The notes beneath the pieces were generated by a model, which did no database searches, was not told the DNA's origin, and saw nothing but the letters and a program-made list of their open reading frames with translations. From contig NZ_LT607419.1 of the NCBI RefSeq assembly GCF_900095225.1, forward strand, positions 84,348-148,347: a DNA stretch of 64,000 nt. The letters are read 5' to 3'. Shown here piece after piece: positions 1 through 8,905 of this stretch. The translations under genes and the position numbers were made by a program. Each line of letters opens with the position of its first letter. The stretch's first letter is position 1. This DNA is from Pseudomonas sp. UMAB-08. GTDB taxonomy: Bacteria; Pseudomonadota; Gammaproteobacteria; Pseudomonadales; Pseudomonadaceae.

Positions 1-434
1 AGAGCCAGATCTAACTGATGCTGCTCGTATTGAGTCCATATATCCCGACTGTAACCACAATGAACCTCGACTTCTAAACCAGGATAAACTCGAGAACATT
101 CGCGCAAAATGCCAGAAAGAAAACATGTCGCGTAAGTATCGGAGGTACCGATCCTAAGACGTCCGACTGGTACCTCACGAAGTAGAGAGAGTACCGCCTG
201 GTCATTTATAGCAAGCATTTTCAAAGCGAACGCAAGCAAAGCCTCACCTTTTACGGTGATCCGCAGTCCCTTTCGGTCTCGGATGAAAAGCTCAAAACCG
301 ACCTGATTCTCTAGCCTCTGAATCTGCTGACTTATTGCAGACTGAACCCGAAAAAGACGCTCTGACGCCTTTGTGAAGCTTCTAAGCTCCGCCACGGTGG
401 CAAAGATCCTGAGTTGCGCGGTGTCAAGATTCAT
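1..434 (-). CDS. LysR-family transcriptional regulator (N-terminal part, runs off window)
   Basis: The reverse strand is open from an ATG at 434 to the window edge, giving 144 residues. The N-terminus is a clear LysR winged helix-turn-helix: residues about 3-60 include FTKASERL, then SAISQQIQRLENQVG as the recognition helix. The start of the effector domain follows, with GRLRIGTSDTYA. It is divergent from the proline-hydroxylase-like gene at 537 and shares an intergenic region holding two palindromic sites, so it is probably that gene's regulator, as is usual for LysR proteins. Base composition is AT-richer than the rest of the window, like the two genes next to it. The C-terminal co-inducer domain is not visible, so the ligand cannot be guessed from sequence. 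Confidence 0.9.
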   Translation of the reverse strand, partial: MNLDTAQLRIFATVAELRSFTKASERLFRVQSAISQQIQRLENQVGFELFIRDRKGLRITVKGEALLAFALKMLAINDQAVLSLLREVPVGRLRIGTSDTYATCFLSGILRECSRVYPGLEVEVHCGYSRDIWTQYEQHQLDLA

Positions 435-450
435 GTCTTTCTCGATCACA

Positions 451-501
451 AAATATGATGCAAAGCATCATATTTATGATCTTTAGTGATGTAAAGCATG
501 T
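451..501. promoter_or_regulatory. Twin palindromic operator in divergent LysR/hydroxylase promoter
   Basis: Positions 451-461 and 465-475 form a perfect 11-bp inverted repeat with an AAA centre. The core TGATGCAAAGCATCA fits the LysR T-N11-A pattern. A second, slightly degenerate copy of the core (GTGATGTAAAGCATGT) lies at 486-501. The two copies are 31 bp apart, about three helical turns, so they face the same side of the DNA. This suits a LysR tetramer that binds a recognition and an activation site. Binding by the adjacent regulator is inferred. Confidence 0.65.
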
Positions 502-536
502 CTGTACACTTTCTCCATCATTCAAAGGAGAAGCAC

Positions 537-1409
537 ATGCCGTCACACATCATTGGTGCCATCAACATGGATGGATACAATGTCACTTCTGACCTCGCTT
601 ATTTAAATTCAATTACAAAGTTATCCGAAGAATACGACGAGTTCGCACAAGGTTACTGGAAGAATTTATCTCTATTCAACAGTTCTGGCAACAAAGATGA
701 TTCACAATACAAAAACTGCGCAACCTCTTTGCCTACTGAATACATGGCACACTGCCCTAACATCATGAGGATGCTCAACGATAACTTTAACTTCGCGAAC
801 GCAAAGATGGTTCGCGCAAGAAATCTTATTGAGGGCATGGTCATTCCTCATCGTGACTTCGTAGAGCTTGATTCAAACGTTACTTACTTTCGGGTCTTTG
901 TGCCCATAGATTACAACGCAGACTCATTTCATTCGGATGAGCACGCTGTATTCCAAATGCGGCCTGGAGAGGTATGGTTTTTGGACGCAGCCATAAACCA
1001 TGCCGCTATAAATCTCTCCAACAAAAGCAGAATGTTCATTTGTTTGGACTTCGTTTTTGACAAAGCCTTTAAAGACACAGATATTTTCCATCCCGCAGCA
1101 AATATATCCAAAGGAAGCCGCCACATACACATTGATCGCCCGGACATGCCGAAAGAAAAAAGCAATGAAATCATTGCAGCCATAGGGGAAACAATCTCAA
1201 AAGAGAACTTCAAAAATTATCTTTTTGAGTATTCAAAATATCATTTCAAACACAACATATCGGTCACAGCATGCTATGACTGGTTGATCCAAGGCGCTAC
1301 CGTCGCTAAAAACCAGGCGGTAGTGGAAAAGTCCAAAGCACTCAAAAAGTATCTCACTGAGCACCGAGAGATAGGTGAGCGATTCACTATTGAACGCTGG
1401 GAAAACTGA
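537..1409 (+). CDS. L-proline cis-3-hydroxylase-like 2-oxoglutarate/Fe(II) oxygenase
   Basis: Predicted non-haem iron dioxygenase that would hydroxylate proline (or a related amino acid) using O2 and 2-oxoglutarate. The 290-residue product matches the usual length and layout of the Streptomyces-type proline 3-hydroxylases. The N-terminus is MPSHIIG, YWKNLSLFN follows, and the iron facial triad is HRD (H105, D107) with distal H155. R165 is the likely 2-oxoglutarate-binding arginine, and MRPGEVWFLDAA precedes the distal histidine. I chose the ATG at 537 because AAGGAG lies six bases upstream and it gives the family length; an in-frame ATG at 498 lacks a ribosome site. The EamA exporter starts 12 bases downstream. 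The gene is AT-rich compared with the genome, which suggests transfer. Regiochemistry and exact substrate are inferred. Confidence 0.8.
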   Translation: MPSHIIGAINMDGYNVTSDLAYLNSITKLSEEYDEFAQGYWKNLSLFNSSGNKDDSQYKNCATSLPTEYMAHCPNIMRMLNDNFNFANAKMVRARNLIEGMVIPHRDFVELDSNVTYFRVFVPIDYNADSFHSDEHAVFQMRPGEVWFLDAAINHAAINLSNKSRMFICLDFVFDKAFKDTDIFHPAANISKGSRHIHIDRPDMPKEKSNEIIAAIGETISKENFKNYLFEYSKYHFKHNISVTACYDWLIQGATVAKNQAVVEKSKALKKYLTEHREIGERFTIERWEN

Positions 1410-1421
1410 GGAGTAACTTCA

Positions 1422-2315
1422 ATGACGCTCCTCATGAGAGGCGTACCACTTGTATTCCTGTTGATGTGGAGCAGTGGAGCAATTTTTGTAAAACTTGGAC
1501 TTCAAGAGGCATCCGTATGGTCGTTTCTTGCAGTCCGGGCCATCGGCACGCTTTTGGTTTTGTCTTTCATATGCGCACTCATATTTAAGCGAGCAGTATT
1601 TTCTGAACTTATCAAGCTGCCAGCTTTATTGATAATGAAAATGCTGTTTACAGGCATCCTTCTACAAGTGGCGTACCAAAGTTTCTTTTTTCTAGCCATC
1701 GATAATAAATTATCACCTGGTGTACTTTCAATCATCCTCGGCCTACAGCCGATTCTCACCCCAATAATTGCGAGAGAAGAGGTTGGAGCAAAAGGCTATC
1801 TGATATTACTGTTGGGATTTTTAGGACTGGGAATCGCAGTCTCAGGCGCTCGTGAAATCAGCGAATTAACATACGCGGGTATTACATTTGGCATCGCGTC
1901 TGTATGTGCGATGAGTGTCGGCACCGTTTGTCAAAAAAAGGTCGCCGCTCACCCTCTTGCCTCAGCTTTTTATCAAAACTTGGCGGCTTCTATCATATTT
2001 TTTATTGTAGCCTTGTGCACAGACTGGCAGGCCACGATAAACGCGAAATTCATTATAGCCTCGGCATGGATGATTCTTGTCGTTTCAACAGGCGCAGTAT
2101 TGTTGCTATTTTACATGCTATCAAAAAACGCAGCCAGCAATGTCAGTGTGCTTTTCTACATGGTCCCGATTATAACAATAGCATTGGATTATTGGGTCTT
2201 TGACAACACCGTCACCCCTTTAACGGTGGCGGGCGCCATTTTAGTTATTATGGCCATCCTCTTCTATCGAAGCCTTTCCGAGAAAAGAGCATGTCCAAAA
2301 AAAGTACCCTCTTGA
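1422..2315 (+). CDS. EamA/DMT-family transporter
   Basis: Inner-membrane transporter of the drug/metabolite superfamily, 297 residues with about ten hydrophobic segments in two EamA halves. The first half begins with the typical LLMWSSGAIFVKLGL. The second starts near residue 150 and ends with IITIALDYWVF and VAGAILVIMAILFY. GAGGAG sits eight bases before the ATG, and the gene begins 12 bases after the hydroxylase stop, so the two are almost certainly co-transcribed. Members of this family often export amino acids and related metabolites, so export of hydroxyproline or of a product built from it is a reasonable inference. Codon use is AT-rich like its partner. Confidence 0.85.
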   Translation: MTLLMRGVPLVFLLMWSSGAIFVKLGLQEASVWSFLAVRAIGTLLVLSFICALIFKRAVFSELIKLPALLIMKMLFTGILLQVAYQSFFFLAIDNKLSPGVLSIILGLQPILTPIIAREEVGAKGYLILLLGFLGLGIAVSGAREISELTYAGITFGIASVCAMSVGTVCQKKVAAHPLASAFYQNLAASIIFFIVALCTDWQATINAKFIIASAWMILVVSTGAVLLLFYMLSKNAASNVSVLFYMVPIITIALDYWVFDNTVTPLTVAGAILVIMAILFYRSLSEKRACPKKVPS

Positions 2316-2512
2316 AATTCACTGATTGAACCCGCCTGCTCAACAGTTTGAGCGCTATCGCAGGCGTTTCTCTAGTTCCCTCCTGCCGATATGCCAGGGT
2401 GCATTTTCTACATCGCCGACCGCCCACAAAGACCATAAAGCGCGTCCACACGCATGCCTCATCAATCAACTAAAATCCACTCTATGTCCCGCAGGCCATC
2501 AGCCATACCGCT

Positions 2513-3205
2513 TTAAACCGGCGGCAATCTCCAGTCAATCGGCGTCAATCCATTCTGTTGCAAGAACTTGTTGGCCCGGCCGAAGTGCCCGTTGCCGAGA
2601 AAGCCTTTGTAGGCGGACAGCGGCGAGGGGTGTACTGAGGTCAGTACCAAGTGTTTGCTGGCGTCGATCAGTTTCTGTTTGCTTTGGGCATGAGCCCCCC
2701 ACAGCATAAACACCAGATGCGGCTGGTGTTCGCTGACGACCTCGATCACCTTATCGGTGAAGATCTGCCAGCCTTTTTTTGCGTGTGAAGCAGCGTTAGC
2801 GCGCTCGACCGTCATGGTGGTGTTGAGCAGCAGCACGCCCTGATCAGCCCAGGACTGCAAGCAGCCGTGATTGGCGATGTCGATGTTCAGGTCGCGCTTG
2901 AGTTCTTTATAGATATTGACCAGCGACGGCGGCGTCGGCACGCCTGGCTGCACCGAGAAGCACAAGCCATGGGCCTGACCGGGGCCGTGGTACGGGTCCT
3001 GGCCCAGAATCACCACCTTGACCTTGTCCAGCGGCGTCGAATTCAAGGCATTGAAGATCATCGGGCCCGGTGGATAGATTTCCTTGCCTGCGGTGTGCTC
3101 TTGGCGCAGGAACTCACGCAGTTCGTTCATATACGGTTTTTCGAATTCCTCACGCAACGCGTGCTTCCAGCCGGATTCGAGTTTGATACGGTCGTCGTTT
3201 GTCAT
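2513..3205 (-). CDS. ung: Uracil-DNA glycosylase
   Basis: Base-excision repair enzyme that removes uracil from DNA. The 230-residue protein carries the family-1 water-activating motif GQDPYHG at residues 68-74 (D70 catalytic) and the DNA-intercalating HPSPLSA loop with catalytic H192. [10 protein letters not shown] is also typical. Length is normal for bacterial Ung. It stands alone, transcribed towards the EamA gene, and is divergent from the hydrolase gene at 3391. Confidence 0.97.
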   Translation of the reverse strand: MTNDDRIKLESGWKHALREEFEKPYMNELREFLRQEHTAGKEIYPPGPMIFNALNSTPLDKVKVVILGQDPYHGPGQAHGLCFSVQPGVPTPPSLVNIYKELKRDLNIDIANHGCLQSWADQGVLLLNTTMTVERANAASHAKKGWQIFTDKVIEVVSEHQPHLVFMLWGAHAQSKQKLIDASKHLVLTSVHPSPLSAYKGFLGNGHFGRANKFLQQNGLTPIDWRLPPV

Positions 3206-3390
3206 GGCACACCTGCAAAAATCAATGCGCGGACACTAGGAAAGCTGGCCGCCGATGTCAATCGACCAATGTCATTGCACCACGCCGCCCTCGCCTCTTT
3301 CCTACACTTCCTGCAATCACCGTTTGCAACTTACCCCCGCATAGGGGTATCACAGACTCAATGGACAGTTGCCCCGCCCCCCGAGAGGTC

Positions 3391-4506
3391 ATGATGAATC
3401 TGCAATTTGAAGAACTCCACGCCCAAGACGGCGCGCGCATTGGTGTTGCCAGCCTGGATGCGGAAAAGTCTCTGAATGCGTTGTCGCTGCCGATGATCCA
3501 GGCGCTGATGGACCGTCTTGAGAAATGGGCCGATGACCCGCAAATCGTTTGTGTACTGCTGCGCGGCAATGGCTCGAAATCTTTTTGCGCGGGCGGCGAT
3601 GTACGAACATTGGTCGACGCTTGCCGTGCTCATCCCGGCGAAGTCCCACCACTGGCCGCACATTTTTTCGCGGCGGAATACCGGCTCGATTACCGTCTGC
3701 ACACGTACCCCAAGCCCTTGATCTGCTGGGGCCATGGTTACGTGCTGGGCGGTGGCATGGGCTTGCTGCAGGGCGCAGGCATTCGCATCGTCACCCCGAC
3801 CAGTCGCCTGGCAATGCCGGAAGTCAGCATTGGCTTGTACCCCGATGTTGGCGCCAGTTGGTTCCTTTCCCGACTGCCCGGCAAACTGGGGTTGTTCCTC
3901 GGATTGACCGGCGCACACATCAACGGACGCGACGCGCTGGATCTGGACTTGGCCGACCGCTTTCTGCTGGATGAACAGCAAGAAGAATTGGTCGAGGGGC
4001 TGCTGCAACTGAACTGGCAGGAACAAAGCTCGGTGCAACTCAACAGCCTGCTAAAGGCGCTGCAACAGGAGGCCATTGGGCAATTGCCCGATGCGCAATG
4101 GCTGCCGCGTCGAGCGCAGATCGATGAGTTACTGGACGTCGCGACTCTGCCGTGCGCCTGGCGCGCTATCAGTCAATGGAACACGCACGGCGATGCCCTG
4201 CTCAGCCGTGCGGCGAAAAATCTGACTGAAGGTTGCCCGCTGACTGCCCATCTGGTGTGGGAGCAGATCGTCCGTGCCCGACACATGTCGCTGGCTCAGG
4301 TATTCCAGATGGAATACACCCTGAGCCTGAATTGCTGTCGTCATCCCGAGTTCAGCGAAGGCGTCCGGGCGCGACTGATCGATAAGGATCAAAAGCCTCA
4401 TTGGCATTGGCAAGACGTCGCCAACATCCCGGACGCCGTGATCGATGCGCACTTCGCCAAGGTCTGGGAGGGACGGCACCCCTTGGCGGACCTTTCAGAC
4501 TACTAA
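3391..4506 (+). CDS. Enoyl-CoA hydratase/isomerase family, 3-hydroxyisobutyryl-CoA hydrolase-like
   Basis: Crotonase-fold protein of 371 residues. The hydrolase subgroup is indicated by its length, by SFCAGGD (64-70), by the oxyanion-hole glycines GGG (120-122), and by MPEVSIGLYPDVGASWFL. In the latter, E144 and D152 match the acidic residues of 3-hydroxyisobutyryl-CoA hydrolase. The expected reaction is hydrolysis of 3-hydroxyisobutyryl-CoA in valine breakdown. No other valine gene lies nearby, so another short acyl-CoA is possible. I place the start at the tandem ATGs at 3391/3394 behind GAGAGG; the open frame extends upstream into the ung promoter area but lacks a ribosome site there. Confidence 0.8.
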   Translation: MMNLQFEELHAQDGARIGVASLDAEKSLNALSLPMIQALMDRLEKWADDPQIVCVLLRGNGSKSFCAGGDVRTLVDACRAHPGEVPPLAAHFFAAEYRLDYRLHTYPKPLICWGHGYVLGGGMGLLQGAGIRIVTPTSRLAMPEVSIGLYPDVGASWFLSRLPGKLGLFLGLTGAHINGRDALDLDLADRFLLDEQQEELVEGLLQLNWQEQSSVQLNSLLKALQQEAIGQLPDAQWLPRRAQIDELLDVATLPCAWRAISQWNTHGDALLSRAAKNLTEGCPLTAHLVWEQIVRARHMSLAQVFQMEYTLSLNCCRHPEFSEGVRARLIDKDQKPHWHWQDVANIPDAVIDAHFAKVWEGRHPLADLSDY

Positions 4507-4543
4507 GCCCTTGAAGCAGGTAAAGCGCCGCCGAAACGACGCT

Positions 4544-4993
4544 TCACCTGTTTCCACCCCGACCATCGCCGCCACGGCCGTCGCCTCCGCGATTACCGTG
4601 ATCACCCCGGCCGCCTGAACCATTATCGTGACCGCGACCGCCACCACCGTGGCCACGGTCACCGTCATTCCGGCCTTCATTCCATGAAGGGTTGGCGTGT
4701 CCGCCACGACCGTCGTGGTCACCCTGACCACCGCGGTAGTAACCCCGCCCGGCGTAGGGCATAGGTCTAGGACCATAATCAGGCCGAGGGGCGTAGTAAG
4801 GCGCCGGACGTGGCCCGTAATAGCGGGGAGGCGCTACGTAATAGCTCGGACGGTAGGATCGATCGTAACTGCCGTAGTAAGCGCCACCGTAAACGGGCTG
4901 TGTATAGACATCGGATTCGTAATAACCGGGACCTGCATAACAACCAGAGAGGGCTAAACCCAGCACAACTATAAGCAAGGGTCGTCGATACAT
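4544..4993 (-). CDS. Small Gly/Arg/Tyr-rich lipoprotein, unknown function
   Basis: A 149-residue predicted lipoprotein. The N-terminus MYRRPLLIVVLGLALSGC is a signal peptide ending in a lipobox with the lipidated cysteine at 18. The middle is rich in Tyr and Pro (repeated YYGPRP-like units), and the tail after about residue 85 is almost entirely Gly, Arg, Asp, His and Asn. This implies a disordered, charged tail in the periplasm. The start is at 4993 because AGGAGG precedes it by five bases. It is convergent with the hydrolase gene, with 37 bases between stops. I do not recognise a specific family. Confidence 0.75.
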   Translation of the reverse strand: MYRRPLLIVVLGLALSGCYAGPGYYESDVYTQPVYGGAYYGSYDRSYRPSYYVAPPRYYGPRPAPYYAPRPDYGPRPMPYAGRGYYRGGQGDHDGRGGHANPSWNEGRNDGDRGHGGGGRGHDNGSGGRGDHGNRGGDGRGGDGRGGNR

Positions 4994-5301
4994 GGCGGCC
5001 TCCTGGACCGCTAGAGAGCACAAACCAGCGACGCTGGTCGGCATCGGTCAAAACCGCTGACTGACGAAAAATCAGACCGCAAATAATCCACCGAGTGCCC
5101 TGCCGCAAAAACTATATCCTGCTTGAGCCGCGCCCCGAACCGGTGCGCACCCGCACCACGATAAAGCGCTACCCCCTGCATTCACTCCGCCCTCAACGGC
5201 GCAACCCACCTGCCGCAAGGCTTGGTGCGACTTGGCACGCCTCTCGCTTATGACTTGATGTGCAGGAGTCAAAACAGGTTCGCGGCACCACAATTTGCAA
5301 T

Positions 5302-5400
5302 AGCTGACTAGGGTTCCGATTCGCTTGACGCGAGTGGCTGGTCCGAGAGTTAGCGACCTCCAGTAGAGGTTACACGGCGGGATAAAAGCCCGGGAGACAG
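5302..5400 (+). promoter_or_regulatory. Guanidine-I (ykkC) riboswitch aptamer
   Basis: The leader of the operon contains the conserved ykkC blocks in order. These are CTAGGGTTCCG (about 5308-5318), GCTGGTCCGAGAG (about 5337-5349), a small hairpin ACCTC/GAGGT (5356-5360 with 5366-5370), and ACACGGCGGGATAAAAGCCC followed by GGGAGA ending near 5397. This class binds free guanidine and normally turns expression on. Its presence before this operon argues that guanidine is the inducer and substrate. Confidence 0.93.
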
Positions 5401-5442
5401 GACACCAGTGGTGTCGCGTGACTCCTGACCGCTCGTTTTTTT
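5391..5442 (+). terminator. Probable riboswitch-controlled terminator (expression platform)
   Basis: CAGGA (5398-5402) can pair with TCCTG (5423-5427), enclosing the hairpin GACACC-AGT-GGTGTC (5401-5415), which partly competes with it. The downstream CGCTCG can extend the stem against CGGGAG at the 3' end of the aptamer. Seven T residues follow at 5436-5442. The 5' arm therefore overlaps the aptamer's last strand, so guanidine binding would block the terminator. The exact fold is inferred by eye. Confidence 0.55.
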
Positions 5443-5460
5443 CCTACTGGAGGTTCTTAT

Positions 5461-6540
5461 ATGCAGAACAACATTAAAAAACCCCGTCTGTTCGCCATGC
5501 TCGCTGCTGGCCTCGTCGCGGCATTGAGCCTCTCGGCACACGCCGCCCCGAAAGAGCACTTCAACGTTTGCTGGACCATCTACGCCGGCTGGATGCCCTG
5601 GGAATACGCAGGCACCCAAGGCATCGTCGACAAGTGGGCGAAGAAATACGGCATCACCATCGATGTCACCCAGATCAACGACTACGTCGAATCGATCAAC
5701 CAATACACCGCTGGCCAATTCGATGGCTGCTCCATGACCAACATGGATGCCCTGACCATCCCGGCCGCAGGTGGCGTCGACAGCACCGCGCTGATCGTCA
5801 GCGATTTCTCCAACGGCAACGACGGCGTCGTGATCAAGGGTGAAGGCAAGAAAGTCGCCGACCTCAAAGGCATGAAGGTCAATCTGGTCGAGCTGTCGGT
5901 GTCTCACTACTTGCTGGCCCGTGCCCTGGACAGCGTTGACCTTACCGAGAAAGACCTCAAGGTCGTCAACACCTCCGACGCGGACATTTCTGCGGCGTTC
6001 AACACCGATGACTCCAAAGCCGTGACCACCTGGAACCCGATGCTTTCGGACATCAAGGCCAAGCCCGGTGTGACCGAGGTGTTCGATTCGAGCAAGATCC
6101 CTGGCGAAATCATGGACATGATGGTGGTCAACACCCAGACCCTGAAAGACAACCCGGCACTGGGCAAGGCCCTGACCGGCGCCTGGTTCGAAGTGGTCGC
6201 GCTGATGAACAGCAAGTCCGCCGCCAGCACCGCCGCGCTGGAGCACATGGCCAAAGCCTCGGGCACCGACCTGGCGGGCTTCCAGTCGCAACTGGACACC
6301 ACCAAGCTGTTCGCGACCCCCAAGGAAGCGCTCGACTTCGCCACCAGCGCTCAACTGCCACAGACCATGCGCAAGGTCGCCGAGTTCTCCTTTCAACATG
6401 GGCTGCTCGGTGAAGGCGCCAAGGACACCAGTGCAATCGGCATGTCTTTCGCCAACGGCGTGACCAGCGGCGACAAGAACAACCTCAAGCTGCGCTTCGA
6501 CCCGAGCTACGTACAGATGGCTGCCGAAGGCAAATTGTAA
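5461..6540 (+). CDS. ABC transporter substrate-binding protein (guanidine/urea-carboxylase operon)
   Basis: Periplasmic binding protein of 359 residues, similar to the NMT1/TauA-like solute receptors found with urea carboxylase operons. A signal peptide ends near residue 28 (SAHA). The mature part has a two-lobe pattern, including INDYVESINQYTAGQFDG and a GGVDSTALIVSDFSNGNDG segment typical of taurine/nitrate-type receptors. TGGAGG lies seven bases before the ATG. It is the first gene after the guanidine riboswitch and is followed by permease and ATPase genes. The ligand is probably guanidine or a simple guanidinium or urea compound, by inference from the operon. Confidence 0.85.
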   Translation: MQNNIKKPRLFAMLAAGLVAALSLSAHAAPKEHFNVCWTIYAGWMPWEYAGTQGIVDKWAKKYGITIDVTQINDYVESINQYTAGQFDGCSMTNMDALTIPAAGGVDSTALIVSDFSNGNDGVVIKGEGKKVADLKGMKVNLVELSVSHYLLARALDSVDLTEKDLKVVNTSDADISAAFNTDDSKAVTTWNPMLSDIKAKPGVTEVFDSSKIPGEIMDMMVVNTQTLKDNPALGKALTGAWFEVVALMNSKSAASTAALEHMAKASGTDLAGFQSQLDTTKLFATPKEALDFATSAQLPQTMRKVAEFSFQHGLLGEGAKDTSAIGMSFANGVTSGDKNNLKLRFDPSYVQMAAEGKL

Positions 6541-6567
6541 TCGCGTCCCAGCCCAAAGGTTATTGCC

Positions 6568-7383
6568 ATGCGCTTGATAAACCGCCGCCCGGATCGCGCC
6601 AGCCGTCTGATTTTGGTGATCCTGCCGTTCGCCTTGTTGCTGTTCGCCTATTTCATGGGCTCGGCCACCCGGCTGACGGAAAACCCCAACGACAAATTGC
6701 TGCCCAGCGCGGTGCAGATGACCGATGCGGTCAAGCGCATGGCCTTTACCGAAGACCAACGCAGCGGCGGTTATCTGCTGTGGCAAGACACCGCCTCCAG
6801 CCTGCAACGCCTGGCGATTGGTCTTGGCATCAGCGCCCTGCTCGGCTTGTGTCTGGGTATAGCGTCGGGGATTCTGCCGCTGTTCGGCGCACCGTTGTCA
6901 CCGCTGCTGACGGTGTTGTCGATGGTCCCGCCGCTGGCGATTCTGCCGATCCTGTTCATCGTGTTTGGCTTGGGTGAGCTGTCGAAAGTCATGCTGATCG
7001 TGATCGGTATCACGCCGATCCTGGCGCGGGATCTGGAGCAGCGCGCCCGGGAGATTCCGGTCGAGCTGCTGATCAAGGCGCAAACCCTCGGCGCCTCGAC
7101 CTGGACCTTGATCCTGCGGGTGGTCCTGCCGCAACTGCTGCCGCGCCTGCTGATTGCCTTGCGTCTAGTGCTGGGTTCGGCCTGGTTGTTCCTGATCGCG
7201 GCCGAAGCCATCGCGTCTACCGACGGGTTGGGGTATCGGATTTTTCTGGTACGGCGCTACCTGGCCATGGACGTGATCCTGCCCTACGTGGTCTGGATCA
7301 CCCTGCTCGCCTGGCTAATGGATTGGGGACTCAAGGCCCTGACCCGGCGTGCATTCCCCTGGTATGAAGGGGCACGCGGATGA
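6568..7383 (+). CDS. ABC transporter permease
   Basis: Inner-membrane permease of 271 residues with about six hydrophobic helices. It has the cytoplasmic EAA-type loop LIKAQTLGASTWTLILRVVLP near the middle, as in SsuC/TauC-like importers. It lies 27 bases after the binding-protein gene, and its TGA overlaps the ATG of the ATPase gene (ATGA), showing translational coupling. It should form the membrane channel of the riboswitch-controlled importer. Confidence 0.88.
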   Translation: MRLINRRPDRASRLILVILPFALLLFAYFMGSATRLTENPNDKLLPSAVQMTDAVKRMAFTEDQRSGGYLLWQDTASSLQRLAIGLGISALLGLCLGIASGILPLFGAPLSPLLTVLSMVPPLAILPILFIVFGLGELSKVMLIVIGITPILARDLEQRAREIPVELLIKAQTLGASTWTLILRVVLPQLLPRLLIALRLVLGSAWLFLIAAEAIASTDGLGYRIFLVRRYLAMDVILPYVVWITLLAWLMDWGLKALTRRAFPWYEGARG

Positions 7384-8144
7384 GCTTTATTTCGGTGAAA
7401 AACGTCTGGCAACAGTACGACGATCAAGTGGTGCTCGAAGGCCTGAACCTGAGCGTCAACGAAGGTGAGTTCTGCACCTTGGTCGGCGCCTCGGGCTGCG
7501 GCAAATCCACTTTCTTGCGCTTGTTGCTCGGCCAGGAAGTGCCCAGTCGCGGCCAGATCCATCTCGACGGCAAGCCGCTTGCCGGCGAACCGGACGCCAG
7601 CCGAGGCGTGGTGTTTCAGCGCTACTCGGTGTTTCCGCATCTGTCAGTTCTGGACAACGTTGCTCTGGGTCTGGAGCTGCCTCGCTCGCCCCTGCTTGGA
7701 CGCCTGTTCGGCACGGCCAAACGCGAGGCTCGGGAACAGGCCGCGGCACTGCTGAGCAAAGTGGGCCTGGCCCATGCGCAGGACAAGTACCCGACGCAAC
7801 TGTCGGGCGGCATGCAGCAACGGCTGGCCATCGCTCAAGCGCTGATCATGAAACCGCGTGTGTTGCTGCTGGACGAACCCTTCGGCGCGCTCGATCCGGG
7901 TATCCGCAAGGACATGCATGTCCTGTTGCTGGAGCTGTGGCGCGAGACCCGCCTGACTGTGTTCATGGTCACCCACGACCTGTCCGAGGGCTTCAACCTC
8001 GGCACCCGTCTGCTGGTGTTCGACAAGGTTCGCCATGACCCCCACGCGCCCGGCGCTTATGGCGCCCGCATCACCTACGACATTCCCTTGAACAGCGATC
8101 GCCGCGCCGCACGCGCCGCTATTGATTCGCTGCAAACGGTTTAG
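7380..8144 (+). CDS. ABC transporter ATP-binding protein
   Basis: Cytoplasmic ATPase of 254 residues that powers the importer. Walker A is GASGCGKST (36-44), Q-loop Q80, signature LSGGMQQR (141-148), Walker B VLLLDEP (161-167) and switch H199. The start overlaps the permease stop by four bases. The C-terminal 50 residues beyond the nucleotide-binding domain are short and have no regulatory domain that I recognise. Confidence 0.93.
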   Translation: MSFISVKNVWQQYDDQVVLEGLNLSVNEGEFCTLVGASGCGKSTFLRLLLGQEVPSRGQIHLDGKPLAGEPDASRGVVFQRYSVFPHLSVLDNVALGLELPRSPLLGRLFGTAKREAREQAAALLSKVGLAHAQDKYPTQLSGGMQQRLAIAQALIMKPRVLLLDEPFGALDPGIRKDMHVLLLELWRETRLTVFMVTHDLSEGFNLGTRLLVFDKVRHDPHAPGAYGARITYDIPLNSDRRAARAAIDSLQTV

Positions 8145-8156
8145 AGGATCATTTTT

Positions 8157-8894
8157 ATGAACGCGCACATGACCGATTCAACCTCCCTGTTCCCCGTCTT
8201 TGCTGAAGAAATCTTGCCCGGCGGCGGCCACCGTTCGTTCGTGCTCAAGCGCGGCCAACTGCTGCGCCTGACCGACATCCGTGGCGGTGCCAACGTCAGC
8301 CTGACCCTGCTTAACGCCAACGAGAAAACCGAACGACTGAACCTGCCGGACAGCCTCAAATGCCAACACACCGCCAAGCTCACCCGCGGCCATTGCCTGT
8401 ACTCGGACATGGGCCGGGTGCTGGCAGCGATCACGGCGGACACCTGCGGCTGGAGCGACAGCTTCGGTGGAGTGCTGTGCGCTGAAGAGGTCGCGGAAAA
8501 GTATGGTCAAGGCCGCTATCAGGAGCTGCGCAACGGCTTCTTTCGCAACGGCACCGATAACCTGTTGGTGGAACTGGGCAAATGGGGCCTGGGCCTGTCC
8601 GACCTGCTGATGACCCTGAACCTGTTCAGCAAAGTCAGCGTCGACGAAGACGGACACTTTCACTTCGTTGCGCACAACTCCAAAGCCGGTGACTACATCG
8701 AGCTGTATGCGCCGATGGACACCCTTGTGGTGCTGACGGCCCTGCAGCACCCGATGGACCCTGATCCACAGTACGCGCCCAAACCCCTCAAGCTCAGCTG
8801 GATGAACGCCGACCCCAGCGTCGCCGAGCACTGCCGCACCTCGCGCCCGGAAAACGAGCGCGGCTTTATCAACACTGATCGCCTGTTCGCCTGA
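8157..8894 (+). CDS. DUF1989 protein (urea-carboxylase-associated protein 1 / carboxyguanidine deiminase subunit)
   Basis: Member of the DUF1989 family found as a pair beside 'urea carboxylase'; 245 residues. It carries the family signature DTCG-x-x-D-x-x-GG (DTCG at 95-98) and conserved Cys and His residues that may bind metal. Such pairs (called CgdAB in guanidine-using bacteria) have been reported to deiminate carboxyguanidine to allophanate. With the riboswitch here, that role fits better than an accessory urea function. AGAGGA precedes the ATG at 8157; an ATG three codons later is an alternative. It lies 12 bases after the ATPase and 11 before its paralogue. Confidence 0.85.
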   Translation: MNAHMTDSTSLFPVFAEEILPGGGHRSFVLKRGQLLRLTDIRGGANVSLTLLNANEKTERLNLPDSLKCQHTAKLTRGHCLYSDMGRVLAAITADTCGWSDSFGGVLCAEEVAEKYGQGRYQELRNGFFRNGTDNLLVELGKWGLGLSDLLMTLNLFSKVSVDEDGHFHFVAHNSKAGDYIELYAPMDTLVVLTALQHPMDPDPQYAPKPLKLSWMNADPSVAEHCRTSRPENERGFINTDRLFA

Positions 8895-8905
8895 GGATCG
8901 CTGCC

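Noticed and set aside
4544..4800. GC-rich low-complexity stretch as a possible RNA or repeat element
   Set aside because: It is explained by Gly/Arg/Asp-rich codons of a lipoprotein tail.
5350..6807. A 485-residue open frame antisense to the substrate-binding protein gene
   Set aside because: It is an antisense shadow of high-GC codons; it lacks a ribosome site and family motifs and runs across the riboswitch.
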